A stretch of 64,000 nt of DNA from Toxotes chatareus (Eukaryota; Chordata; Actinopteri; Toxotidae), in NCBI GenBank assembly GCA_016801885.1, contig CM028894.1:8315241-8379240 (forward strand). The letters run 5' to 3'. The position numbers and the translations under genes are program-made. Positions 35,893 through 46,499 of the stretch are shown here, one piece after another (within the stretch, counting starts at the first letter, position 1; the number at the start of each line of letters is the position of its first letter). The notes beneath the pieces are model-generated. The model did not search any database. It worked only from the letters and a program-made list of their open reading frames with translations, and had not been told where the DNA came from.

Positions 35893-38800
35893 ATGGATGA
35901 CTTTGAGCAGGAAGGCATAAATGAGGAACTCATTGAGTTTGCCATTCGAGAGAGCATTCAAGATACCTACAAGCTGCCATGTTCTTTCCAGACAAACAGG
36001 TATGTGAGTCCAAATTGTCTGCATGTCATAGTATGCCTATCAACAATACTTCTTTAATCTTAAATTAGATTATTTGGATCCTAAATAGATTCCAAATTTT
36101 TAATTTTCTCATTAGGAAAAAACCTAACAGTGAAAGCTTCATCCAGATAATGTCAGCCATTCATAAAGGTAAGGCTCCTATTAAACTCTGTCTATCTTTG
36201 CAAACACAAAAGAATATATGTGCATGTGCCATTAGAGTCAAGTAGGGTCAACATCAAGAAAAGCTGATTAAGGCAGAAGCACCTACAAATAAATATAAAT
36301 GTTTGTTTTTGTAGGTGTAGGTACATGAACTCACTGTCTTCAATGGATGTTGCAAATATTTTCCTGCGTATGTCCTGTATGAGTCTTGGTTTTGACTCCA
36401 CAGGTGATGTGTATGCACTGGAGGAGCTGTCAGCTTGTGTGTCTGCCTTCAGTGAGAGTGACAGCAGGGGCCGACTGCCTCTGCACACAGCAGCTGTGCA
36501 GCCACAGCAGGCGATCCTACATGTGGTGCTGCAGGGTGAGAGCTCAGTGCAGCAGGCTGTAAAGTGTAAACAAAGGAGCATCTAGCACCTGCAGTTTGGT
36601 AAAACCATTCTGGAAGATGTGAGTTAGTCTACCTCCTGGAGAGGTACAGCGTGTGCATATCCAACTTCAACATAATCTTAATGTTGTGTTTGTAGTATCA
36701 TTGATGTCCGCAGACCTGACCCTGGAGGAGCAGACGGAGGATGGGGACACAGCTCTGACTCTGGCAGCGGAAGCCGGCCTGGTGGAGAACGTTAAGATGC
36801 TGCTGCAGTATGGAGCTTCACCACACAACACCAACAGCAGGAACGAGTCTCCCCTGCTCATTGGTAACAGTAACAGTAAATCCTCTACAAATGATGAAAA
36901 TGTTCTATATTTACTTTGTGTTCAATTCTAATTATCAAATATTAGCACGCTAAACTCAGGGGGAGAACATTATGCCTGCTAAACATCAGCATGTTATCAC
37001 TGTAAGCATGTTAGCATGCTGACATTAGCATTTGATTCAATGCACAGCTGTACAGCCTCACAGAGCTGCTAGCATGGCTGCAGACTCATCATCTTGTTAT
37101 AACATCAATAACTGTCGTAATCTTCAGCCTAATAAAGTTTTTAATAATAGACCCTTCATTAAAATGGCTTCATACCACATCACTTTGTATTTTCTACATT
37201 TTCTAGCAGTGAGACAGAGTTCATACGACATGGTTTTAGCCCTCATCATGGGTGGGGCCTTTGTGGAGCAGGTGTGTCTCACTAAGTGGACAGCCACCCA
37301 TGAAGCTGCAAAGGTGAACAGTGTGGCGTTAATTGTAAAGTGGGAAGGAGTCACATCTCAACATCCAGGCTAAATTTAACAGTTTCTGTCTTCTCTTCCT
37401 CCATCTTTCCTTCCTGCTTTGTTTCCTTGCTTTACACCAGGTGGCTTGTCCAGCCATTCTGATGCTGCTGCTTCGACACGGAGCCAAAGTGACTGCTCGA
37501 GACGGACACGGGGTGACGCCTCTGGGGATCGCAGCTGAACATGGCAACACTGAAGTTTTGGACATACTCATACAGCATGGTAAAATGCTCAAATGTGGTT
37601 GAGAAACCCACTGGGTGGACAGAGCACAATGATATGAAACCACACAACAATCAACAACTCCCACTCATCAGACCTTGATGTATTGCTCCTGTCCTCCACT
37701 AGGTGGGGATGTGAATGCCCAAGCCAGCAATGGAGACACAGTCCTGTATGATGCATCTGGATCTGGAAACCTGGACTGTATCAAGCTGCTCCTCAAGCAT
37801 GGAGCCAGTCCAAATGTGGCCAGCTATGCCAGCCAGCTGCCCATCCACAGAGCTGCATATGAAGGACACATACTGCGAGTTAACCTTTATTTTTTCTGAA
37901 GCTGCATGACTGTGCGCTGACCAAAAGAACAGCCGGTCACCCTGACACTTTAGATATGGCAATATTCTCATGCCAAAAGCTTAACAGTATCAAGAAATTC
38001 TGAGAGAAAGAAATGGCTCAAGACAAATTAACATTCTTTTCCTCCTATTTTGCAACCAAATTGATCAAACTGTCGACTAAACATGTCTCTCTCTCTACCT
38101 CACAGCTCTGCAGTGTTTTCACTGTAGTCATTTCCACAAAGAGCCTTTTGTTTATCGCTGTTTTTCAGCTCCATCTCTGAATAACACTGTAGCTCAAACC
38201 ACAATCTAATGAACATTTTTCTCTGTGTCCTGTTTTCTTCCTCTAGCATTTGTTTTTTACTGTTTCTGTCCCTCACTCTTTTCTCATTTGCCCCCCCCTC
38301 TGTCTCATACTGTAGAGCCCTGAGGACTCTCATCCCCATCACCACAAACAAAGCTATCCGTCTCTCAGGCCAGAGCCCCGTCCACTCAGCAGCTGACGGG
38401 GGACAGGTTGAGTGTCTGGAGCTGCTTATACAGAAAGGATACGATGTGAATGCCCTGCTGCATACACACATCTCTGGTAAGGCTCAGCTGGATGCAAAGA
38501 CACGTGAAGGGAACTATAATCATTACACCAGAATCAAACCCTCAAATCGGGTAATTTATTGCTAAAATATGCAGGGCCTAAGCTGTGGCTGCACATGTGT
38601 ACTCCTGTAAGCAAGCAGGACCATTAAGGAAGATGCAAAGTTGGTAACTTTGGCAAAATCTTGTTACAGAGAACTACGGGGACCTCAGGAAGACTGCTCT
38701 GTACTTTGCTGTTTCCAACGGTGATGTGACCTGTGCTGAGATCTTACTGGCAGCGGGAGCAAAAACTGACCTGGACCCGCTACGATGCATCCTGGTCGCT

Positions 38801-39811
38801 ATACGAGCTGAGAGGTGTATGGCGTTCACATATTTATGTGTGTTTTTCTTCCCTAAGGAAAGAAAAAAAAAAACTATGCGATAGTGGCAAGAGTGTGTTG
38901 CAGTAACCTTTGACCTCTCTGCTCAGGTACGAGCTGGTGCAGCTGCTGCTGTCCTATGGAGCAGAGGTGAACTGTTACTTCAGAGTGATCAGTAACACAG
39001 TGTTCCCCACAGCGCTACAGTACTGCCTCAGGGACCATGTCATGATGCGACTGCTGCTCAACAGTGGATATCAAGCTTACAAGTACATCTACCAATTCGA
39101 GCACTGAAATTCAAATAAAATAATCTAAAGGTCACTTTAACATTTAATCTCTGCACCATCTCTGCTAGGTGTTTCAAGTGCTGCCATGGTAAAAGTGAAG
39201 AAATGGACAGTTCCTGGATTGACCTCCATAACCAAGTCTACCAAATTTACACTCAGCCTAACGTCGTCTCAGTAAGAGCTGATACAGACACGTCCCAATC
39301 GTGTCATTCAGCCAGTCAACTAATAAATGAGCCATTAACACAGCAAACACAGTACACTGCATCCCTGATTTTCTTTTCTCTCTCAGTTCTGTGAGTTTGT
39401 GTCAGTGTCGTGGCTGACAAGTTTGGCGGGCAGTGTGGTGAGGATGCTCCTGGACTACGTGAGCCACGTTAACATCTGTCCCAACCTCAGACGCATCCTG
39501 GAGAAGGAGCCAGAGTGGGACGAGATTTCTGACATACTGAGTAAAACTTCCAACTCATCGCTGTGGATAGAGAGACAGCATACGTGATTTTATGGCCTTA
39601 ACATACAATTCAAGGTTATATGTCTGTTTGTCTGTCCCCAGGTAAGCCAAGGTCTCTGCAGCACTTGTGTCGACTGATAATCAGAGGTCACATGAGCCTC
39701 AGGATGCTGAATGACGCTGAGGCCATGGCTGCTGTTCCTTTTCCTCCAAGACTGAAGAACTACCTGACCTACAGAGAGTACGACCTGTACGGTCACCTCT
39801 CCTCCACATGA
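35893..39811 (+). CDS. asb15: Ankyrin repeat and SOCS box protein 15, 13 coding exons, 588 aa
   Basis: Exons: 35893-35999, 36116-36168, 36404-36535, 36696-36863, 37207-37313, 37441-37579, 37703-37874, 38316-38476, 38670-38814, 38927-39082, 39169-39271, 39387-39540 and 39642-39811. The total is 588 aa, the length I recall for human ASB15. The N terminus has the acidic/UIM-like helix ELIEFAIRESIQDT, then about ten ankyrin repeats (such as DGDTALTLAAEAGLVENVKM, DGHGVTPLGIAAEHGNTEVL, SGQSPVHSAADGGQVECLEL), and a C-terminal SOCS box (PRSLQHLCRLIIRGHMS and FPPRLKNYL). ASB proteins are substrate adaptors of Cullin-5 ubiquitin ligases; ASB15 is muscle-enriched in mammals. Intron 7 uses a GC donor (CT|GCGAGT at 37874/37875). 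No GT donor there keeps the conserved EGHILALRTLIP frame. An untranslated exon probably ends at 35628. Confidence 0.95.
36941..37110 (+). repeat. Interspersed repeat fragment, copy 2
   Basis: This lies in asb15 intron 5 and has the GCATGTTAGCATGCTGACAT-type sequence plus gtacagcctcacagagct at 37050-37067, shared inverted with copy 1 (18308-18325). It is the kind of 'tagcatgctaac' repeat seen throughout spiny-rayed fish genomes. Confidence 0.6.
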
Positions 39812-40112
39812 AGCACATTTTATTTGTACATGTGTGACTAAAACACGCTTAAATATTTCCCATCTATATTTTTCATTTGTTTTATATGTTATGAATCAGC
39901 TTTTCATGCTTGTAGTATGTGACTGTGGCCTGCTTTGTAAACATAATTTTCCTCATGTGTCACAGCTTGAAATCCTAATGAAATACATCATAGTTTATCC
40001 CTGAGCAGGTGCAGTATATTGTTGTTTGGACAATTGGTTTTCAATATGGAGTTTGAACATTTTAGAAACAGTATTCTTACTTAAATATTTATTAGAATGT
40101 TTTGTATTTTGT

Positions 40113-40118
40113 AATAAA
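40113..40118 (+). promoter_or_regulatory. asb15 polyadenylation signal
   Basis: AATAAA about 300 nt after the stop at 39811, in AT-rich 3' UTR. Confidence 0.6.
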
Positions 40119-40824
40119 TAATGATATCAAAAAAAAGTTCAGGTTTTGCAAAGTGCGTGTCTCGGGATCTTTTGGATCTAAAAGCAGTGACGTGTATCCT
40201 GGAGCTTTCTGATTAAAGCTGGATTCGCCAAAGCAGCAATATAACTGTTTTCATTCTGCATGTGTGTTATACAACTTTTCTGTACTGGGTCTGAGTACGA
40301 CCGTAACTCATAATTCAACAGCAGATCAGGACAAACAGAGCTATAAGCTGTTTGAAAGCCCTTAATAATATCAGCATAATTCCTGTTCTTTCATTATGTT
40401 CTCTGTGCCAGACTAGAAGAGATTTGGAGTGATGACGCTGATGATGAGCTATGTATGTAGCTCATGTGTCTGCATTTGGAGAGCGTGTGCTCATGTGGTT
40501 TCTGTGTGTGTGTGAGTGATACAGTGTTAACCACACGGCGGGTCTGCATTTTAAAACTTCCAGCAGAGTAAATCTGCTCTCAACCACAGAAAAATAAAAA
40601 TGCCCAAAACTGATCAACCTATTTGCGGGGTCAAGCGACTTTCCAACAGAAATCTTCTGATGCAAAAGCTATTTTTACTTTCTTTCTCAAAACTATTAAA
40701 AGCTGAAGCCCGATTTAGTATTACTGTGAATTATTCTATTGACATAATTCAAATCCTGTACCTTTGTAATCCATTTCAAGGGTCAAATAAGGTTAAAGTA
40801 TTTATACAAATGCCTGCAACCAAG

Positions 40825-40990
40825 CTAGCGGCTCTGTGATGCTGTACTTCCAGGTGTGTACCAAGTTCCATAGCAATTCATCCAAGAGTTGTTGAGGCAT
40901 TTCACTTAAGACCACAAATGTTAACCTCATTGTAGCGTTAGAGGTAAAGTTTAGGGATCACCGAAGTCAGCCACATCCATAAACCCGTCA
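40825..40990 (-). repeat. Interspersed repeat fragment, copy 3
   Basis: It starts with ctagcggctctgtgatgctg, the inverted form of the gtacagcctcacagagctgc module in copy 2. It continues with 'caattcatccaagagttgtt' and 'caccgaagtcag' stretches that I associate with the same fish repeat family. Confidence 0.55.
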
Positions 40991-41710
40991 GCTCTAAGCT
41001 ATCTTTTTTGTCCCTACCTCCATATGTGCCATATCTCTGCCATGTTATGGGAGTTTTATAATCATCCAGATCAACTGACAGCAAGAATGGAAGACGTGCC
41101 AACACATTATCTCTGTTTATCTTTCTTGTTCCCTGTATCTGTTGGGTCCAGTTGGTCTTTTTTGGCCATGAACAAAGCCACTCAGGCTGTGGTGACAGAC
41201 TGCTACGCTGACAGGCCTCGCAGTGTCTGAGCTCACATGCTTTTTGTGGCTCTGTCTCTCAGAGCACTACCTCCCAAAAAAGACGCTGCATCATGGGGCC
41301 CACACTTTGCTACGTTCCCCTCTGATCCCTCTCTTAAGGCCTAAACAGCAGCTGAGGAGATTAGAGAGGAGAGGACACAGACACACACAGCCCTCCTCAC
41401 AGCAACACAGCCACCAAGGGCAGATCTGGTTCAGACTGGAGTGGACTCTCATAAGAAGCATCATTGAACCAGACCGAGTGCATCCAAACACCTTTCCCGG
41501 CAAAGATCTCCTTGACTGGACTCTGAATTTCCCCTCATGTCCTTGGATCTCAAGCGATCTTACAGCGGACCTTATCTTTTGCTGGAGTCTCTATCTCCAC
41601 ACTTCTCCTTTATTTTGGGCTCAAGACAAGGTCATATGTGACTAAAGAGCTGGTCTTTCTATGTTAGTTTAAACAGATTTTGACTGGTCTGTGTCATTCA
41701 CGCTTTGGCC

Positions 41711-42414
41711 ATGAGTTGTTTTGGGTACCGTCGAGAGCTGAGCAAGTACGAAGATGTTGATGAGGACGAGCTTTTGGCTTCCCTCAGCCCCGAGGAGCTT
41801 GCTGAGTTGGAGAAGGAGTTGGTGGACATTGACCCCGACGCCAACGTGCCCATAGGACTCAGACAGAGAGACCAGACAGACAAAACCCCGACGGGCACCT
41901 TCAGCAGGGAGGCCCTCATGAAGTACTGGGAAAACGAGACACGTAGACTGCTGGAGGACGAGATAGGTGGAGGAAGCCCCAAACCGGTCAGTGATGGCAT
42001 TTAATTCGATTTGCTTGCCATTTGTAAAATATGTCAGAGGCTGTTTCAGTTAGTTTGAAGTTGTATCAGATGGAATTCAGGACAGATAACTTAAAAAGCT
42101 AAAAGAAAGAAGTCAATTGAAATACTAAAAGGAAGGACAATCATAGCAAATATCTACAGCTGCCTTATAACCATCTGTGTTATTTTAGTTTTACAATTTA
42201 TGTTACATAAGATTTAAAGAAAACAAATAATTCCAATACTGTATTTCAAACCCTTAAGGACTTCATCAAAACACAGGATGAAGAACAAGAAGAGTGTGTG
42301 ACAGAAGAAAACAGTGAAGCAGAGGATGAAAAAGATGATGAAAATGAGAAAGAACAGAATAAGTATGAGAGGAAGGAAGATGAGGAAAAACAGGATGATG
42401 AGGAGGAAGAAGAA

Positions 42415-42446
<32 letters not shown>

Positions 42447-45400
42447 AGAGGACAGTGAGGAAGGGGAGGAAGCTGTAACAGAGGAGGAGGAAGATGAGGA
42501 GGAGGAGGAGGAGGAAGAAGATAATAAATCAAAACCTGAAACCTCAAATGATTCTGGGACATCTTGGCCTGACACCCCAAAGCTACTAAAACCTCAGAGG
42601 GTGGAGCCTATTAGACTGACTCCTCCCCCTCCACCTGCTGACGCCAACACGTGCGGAAACCCGACTGTTGTTGACGAAGCTCTCCAACGAGTCCTGAGCA
42701 ACGACCCTGAACTCACAGAGGTCAATCTCAACAATATTGATGACATCTCACAGGTACAAATAAAGACCAGTACGACTTTCACAACAAAATGCACAACAAA
42801 ATGCACAACTGTCTCACAAAAACTGCAAAAACACCAAAAAGATTGTCTGGTTTTTGGGAATATTTGTGTGGTTTTCTGTACTTTTTCACATCTCACAAGC
42901 ACAATGTAGTTTCAAAATATTTTTTTGATGCAGACTCATTACTTTATGGGTGAATTTAACAACTTAATAAATCACAATATAAAGTCTACTGTATTTTTCA
43001 AGAGGTCTGAGAATATGATGATTTTTTTATGAAGGTTAAAAAAAACTGTTTTGTAAAGTTCTACATTTTCCACCAAAACAGTAGATTAAGTATGAGTTTG
43101 AACAGTGGTAGAGTTTTGTCAGAGGTAAACATGCGTTTGCCTGCTCCCTACTGTCCCTACTGTTGAGTAACTTTTGATTGTATGCCAGCTTATTTTTAGC
43201 ATCTTGCCGTGGTTATGTAATGGAGGGCATACTTACATATTTGATACAAAGACTTCTTATGGCTGGCAAATGAACAAAAACATGGTGTCTTTTGGCACAG
43301 TTTCTGCTTTCAGTCTGCACATGAAATTTGAAATTAGAGGACAACTGCCTCGCAACTTGGGTTCAAGCTCTTGAGCTGACTTGGTAAATATTTTCTGGGA
43401 TGACATCCAACTGTTCTTAAACTACCGTATCATTAAATTACCTACAAAGTTCCTTGTTTTCTCATATGTTATGGAAAACGTAAACATTCTGATTTACTTC
43501 TTAGGAAACCCTAATCCGATTTGCAGAAGCCTTGAGGTCCAACACACACGTGCGTGTCTTCAGCCTCGCAAACACCCGAGCTGACGACCCTGTGGCTCTG
43601 GCCATCGCTAAGATGCTGAGGGAGAACTCGTCCATCACCAGTCTGAATATAGAGTCCAACTATGTGACTGGGAAGGGGGTAATGGCACTGGTTCAAGCAC
43701 TTCCAGGAAACAACACCCTGACTGAGCTTCGGTTCCATAACCAGAGACATATGTGTGGAGGACAGGTTAGCTCTCTTCCCTCATCTTCAATTTTGGTTCC
43801 TTCACAAATACACCCCATTTTCACAGAGAAAACAACCTTAGACAGCCTTTTTCCTCTTCTATTTATGAGGTATAACCCTGTCTTTCTTCCTTAAACTGCG
43901 TCCCACAGGTAGAGATGGAGATGGTGAAGATTCTGAGGGAAAACTACACGCTGATCAAGCTTGGTTACCAGTTCAACCTCCCTGGTCCCAGGATGAGCAT
44001 GACGGGGATCCTCACCAGGAACCAGGACCGCCAGAGACAGAAACGGCTGCAGGAGCAGAGGCAGCAGCAACAGGGCCAACAAGGGGCAACAGAAGGAGCT
44101 GTTAACCCCCGAACCACTGCACTGGTAAGTAACTTTGCTCCAAAAAAGAGATATATCAGACTGGTCAGACTGGATTGCATCCCAGTGTAAGATGATTGCA
44201 TTTGTTTTTAGTGATCTGCATATTTATTGGTTTCCCTAACTCCATCTCCAGAGAGGAACACCGAGTTCATCACCTTACAGCTCACCCAGAGCCTCTCCTT
44301 GGTCCTCACCCAAACTTCCCCGGAGCGACCTGGCAAAAAAGCAGACTCCTCCTGCTCCACCTCCTCCTCCCCCTCCACCACCTCCTCCCCCACCTCCTCC
44401 ACCGCTGCCTCCTCTGCAGCAAGAGAAGAAGAAGCCCACCAGGATGATTGCAGAGGTCATCAAGGCGCACGAGGCAGGCAGCAAGAAGGTGACAAAGACA
44501 AAGGGGAAGAAGGGCAAGAAGGGGAAGGCGAAGGAGTCGGGGAAAGATGAGACGAGCAGCATCCTGAAGGAGCTCAAGAATGCACTGAGGCCCGTGTCGG
44601 TGGATAGGAAAGGAGAGGAGGGCAGCCGGCCGTCCACGCCAATGAGGTCAGCCCATGACCAGCTGATGGAGTCAATTCGCAACAGCAGCATCCGCAGCCT
44701 GAGACGGGTGAGTGGAAGGATTTGCGCAACAACAGTGGCATTTAAATTATGGCCAAAATGTTATCAGTGGTATTGTCCCCCCTCAGATTGACCTGGATTA
44801 TTTAGAAACAAGCGGCAAAAAAAAACATTCCTCCTCCACAAGCAGTTGAGCAATGCACTTGATGAAAAACTGAGTCCCTCAACAGGCAAACTGAACGAGT
44901 AGGAAGTTTAATATAGATGAGGATGACACAGAGTCAGCGGTGTCTGAGTCATCTCTGCGGCTGACATGGTATGTACTATCTCTACTTTGGGATAGGCAGG
45001 CAAAAGGCTGCTTACCACCAGCCAACACTGCACTGTGGTATGATCACAATGCTTTTACAGTTTCACAGAGAGAGAGAGAGACACAGAAAAGCCAACATAT
45101 AGTCAATAATAATGTCAGCCAAGCCAGTCAAGCCAGTCAAGTATTCTCACCCTGAAGAGGAAGATGAGTTGATTCTGAGAACAAGGATGCAAAACAGAGA
45201 CAATAACACAAACAGTAAACGAGAAAGAACCGTTCCTTTAAAGAAAACTGTGCACGCCTGCATTGTTATTTTGAGTGCTTGCTATTTTTTGTCTATGAGA
45301 AGTGAGACAAGCATCACATTGGCTGAAGCATTAGCACAGCTTGTTACACTGTTAGAGTGGAAAATCAGCTCTGCCCTCAGATGGCGGGGTCTCCTATCTG

Positions 45401-45771
45401 TGAAATGCCTGCCACTTAGTGCAGGTATTTATAGAGACTGTTCACTGGAGCTTTGATAAAGACATCTATGATACGTGACAACAAACAACACATTCGACAA
45501 AACAGCCCGACAAAACATTATCTGTTGACACATGTTGAGGACATATTGATGTAATGTCCAAGTCAAAAGCCATAATCTCAAAAGTCAACTAAAATTAAAA
45601 AACTACATTCTTGTAACCACCGCTCATGTCATGTCCAGTTCCTTCTTTCATATCTTTGCTGTCACCATCTTGTTTCTTAAAAAAAGCACATATTTTTAAA
45701 TGACCCGCATTTAAAATATTGGACATACTCTTGTCACTTTCCAGGTGGAAGTCCCACATCATCTACGATAA
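41711..45771 (+). CDS. lmod2: Leiomodin 2, 6 coding exons, 576 aa
   Basis: Exons: 41711-41986, 42259-42753, 43505-43765, 43909-44124, 44252-44707 and 45745-45771, every exon a multiple of three. It starts MSCFGYRRELSKYEDVDEDE (tropomyosin/actin-binding helix), with KTPTGTFSREALMKYWENE. A very acidic Glu-rich stretch (exon 2) precedes the leucine-rich-repeat actin-binding domain (NPTVVDEALQRVLSNDPELT, RADDPVALAIAKML, LTELRFHNQRHMCGGQVEME, LPGPRMSMTGILTRNQ). Then come a proline run, a Lys-rich segment and the WH2-type end (RPSTPMRSAHDQLMESIRNS). The last exon gives only VEVPHHLR, matching VEVPEALR in mammals. Leiomodin 2 nucleates and elongates thin filaments in heart and skeletal muscle. Human LMOD2 is 547 aa, and I recall its middle as one exon; here that region is cut by three introns. 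Confidence 0.95.
42405..42450. repeat. (GAA)n/(GAG)n microsatellite inside lmod2 exon 2
   Basis: A purine run encoding about 15 consecutive Glu in the acidic linker of lmod2. The opposite strand reads as poly-Ser or poly-Leu/Pro shadow frames. Confidence 0.85.
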
Positions 45772-46484
45772 TACAAGAAGAAACAAAATAGGTCCATTCG
45801 TTGCTGTGGAAATCTGCATAATGATGGCGGTGATGATGGAGTGACCAACAGCGATGAAATCACAAGGTGAAAACACGCTGAGATAACTGAGGAGGCAAAA
45901 ACTGAATTCTTACTAATGAAAAAGAAAATATACTGGAAATTTGCACTGCAGTAATAGCTTTACATTTGAATTCTATTTACGTTTTTTTTTTTTTAAGTAT
46001 TTATGCATTACTTGTATTTGTATTTTAATTTTGAGTTGACTGAACTGTTTACTGGTGAGTTGTCCAATTCACTGTTTTCTTGTAAAGTTGTAAATATGAT
46101 CTGTTGTTGGCTGAATTACGAGTTAATGACTAAATATAGCCATTTGGTGTTTACAGTAGTGTTTGTCAAAGTATGTAGACTGTTTTGTTATTCTTCGACT
46201 ACTGGGTGAGTTCCATTCGAAAGAAGAGGGTCAAGCTGTTATGCAGAAGGACAGGAAGCACACATAGCCTCTGTTTTTTATCAGCTTACCAGTAAAGCAC
46301 CACTGATGCATTTTCCCACTCTGTCACATTCACAATACGCCCACTCCAGTTAGCACGTATTGGAACAGGGCTTTTGCGCACTTTGTCTGAACAATTCACA
46401 AAGCGTGACAAGCGAAGGGAAAGAATACCAGGAACACTGACATCACAGAGGAGGCACCGACTTTAAAGAAATATCACTGGATCA

Positions 46485-46490
46485 AATAAA
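46485..46490 (+). promoter_or_regulatory. Candidate lmod2 polyadenylation signal
   Basis: AATAAA about 715 nt after the lmod2 stop at 45771. Confidence 0.4.
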
Positions 46491-46499
46491 AATCTGTGG

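Larger units (their letters stand above)
39812..41710. other. asb15 3' UTR and upstream region of lmod2
   Basis: This contains the asb15 poly(A) signal, repeat copy 3 and the upstream region of lmod2. Small open frames at 41024-41230 and 41223-41645 show no recognised domains. The first coding exon of lmod2 has no splice acceptor right before its ATG, so the 5' UTR may be continuous with it. Confidence 0.4.

Noticed and set aside
38100..38471. Minus-strand frame over an asb15 exon
   Set aside because: Shadow of the exon at 38316-38476 plus intron sequence.
42246..42580. Poly-Ser and poly-Leu/Pro minus-strand frames
   Set aside because: Shadows of the Glu-rich (GAA/GAG) lmod2 exon 2.
44275..44691. 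138-codon minus-strand frame with a long Gly run
   Set aside because: Antisense of the lmod2 proline-rich exon, whose real frame joins exactly to exons 4 and 6.
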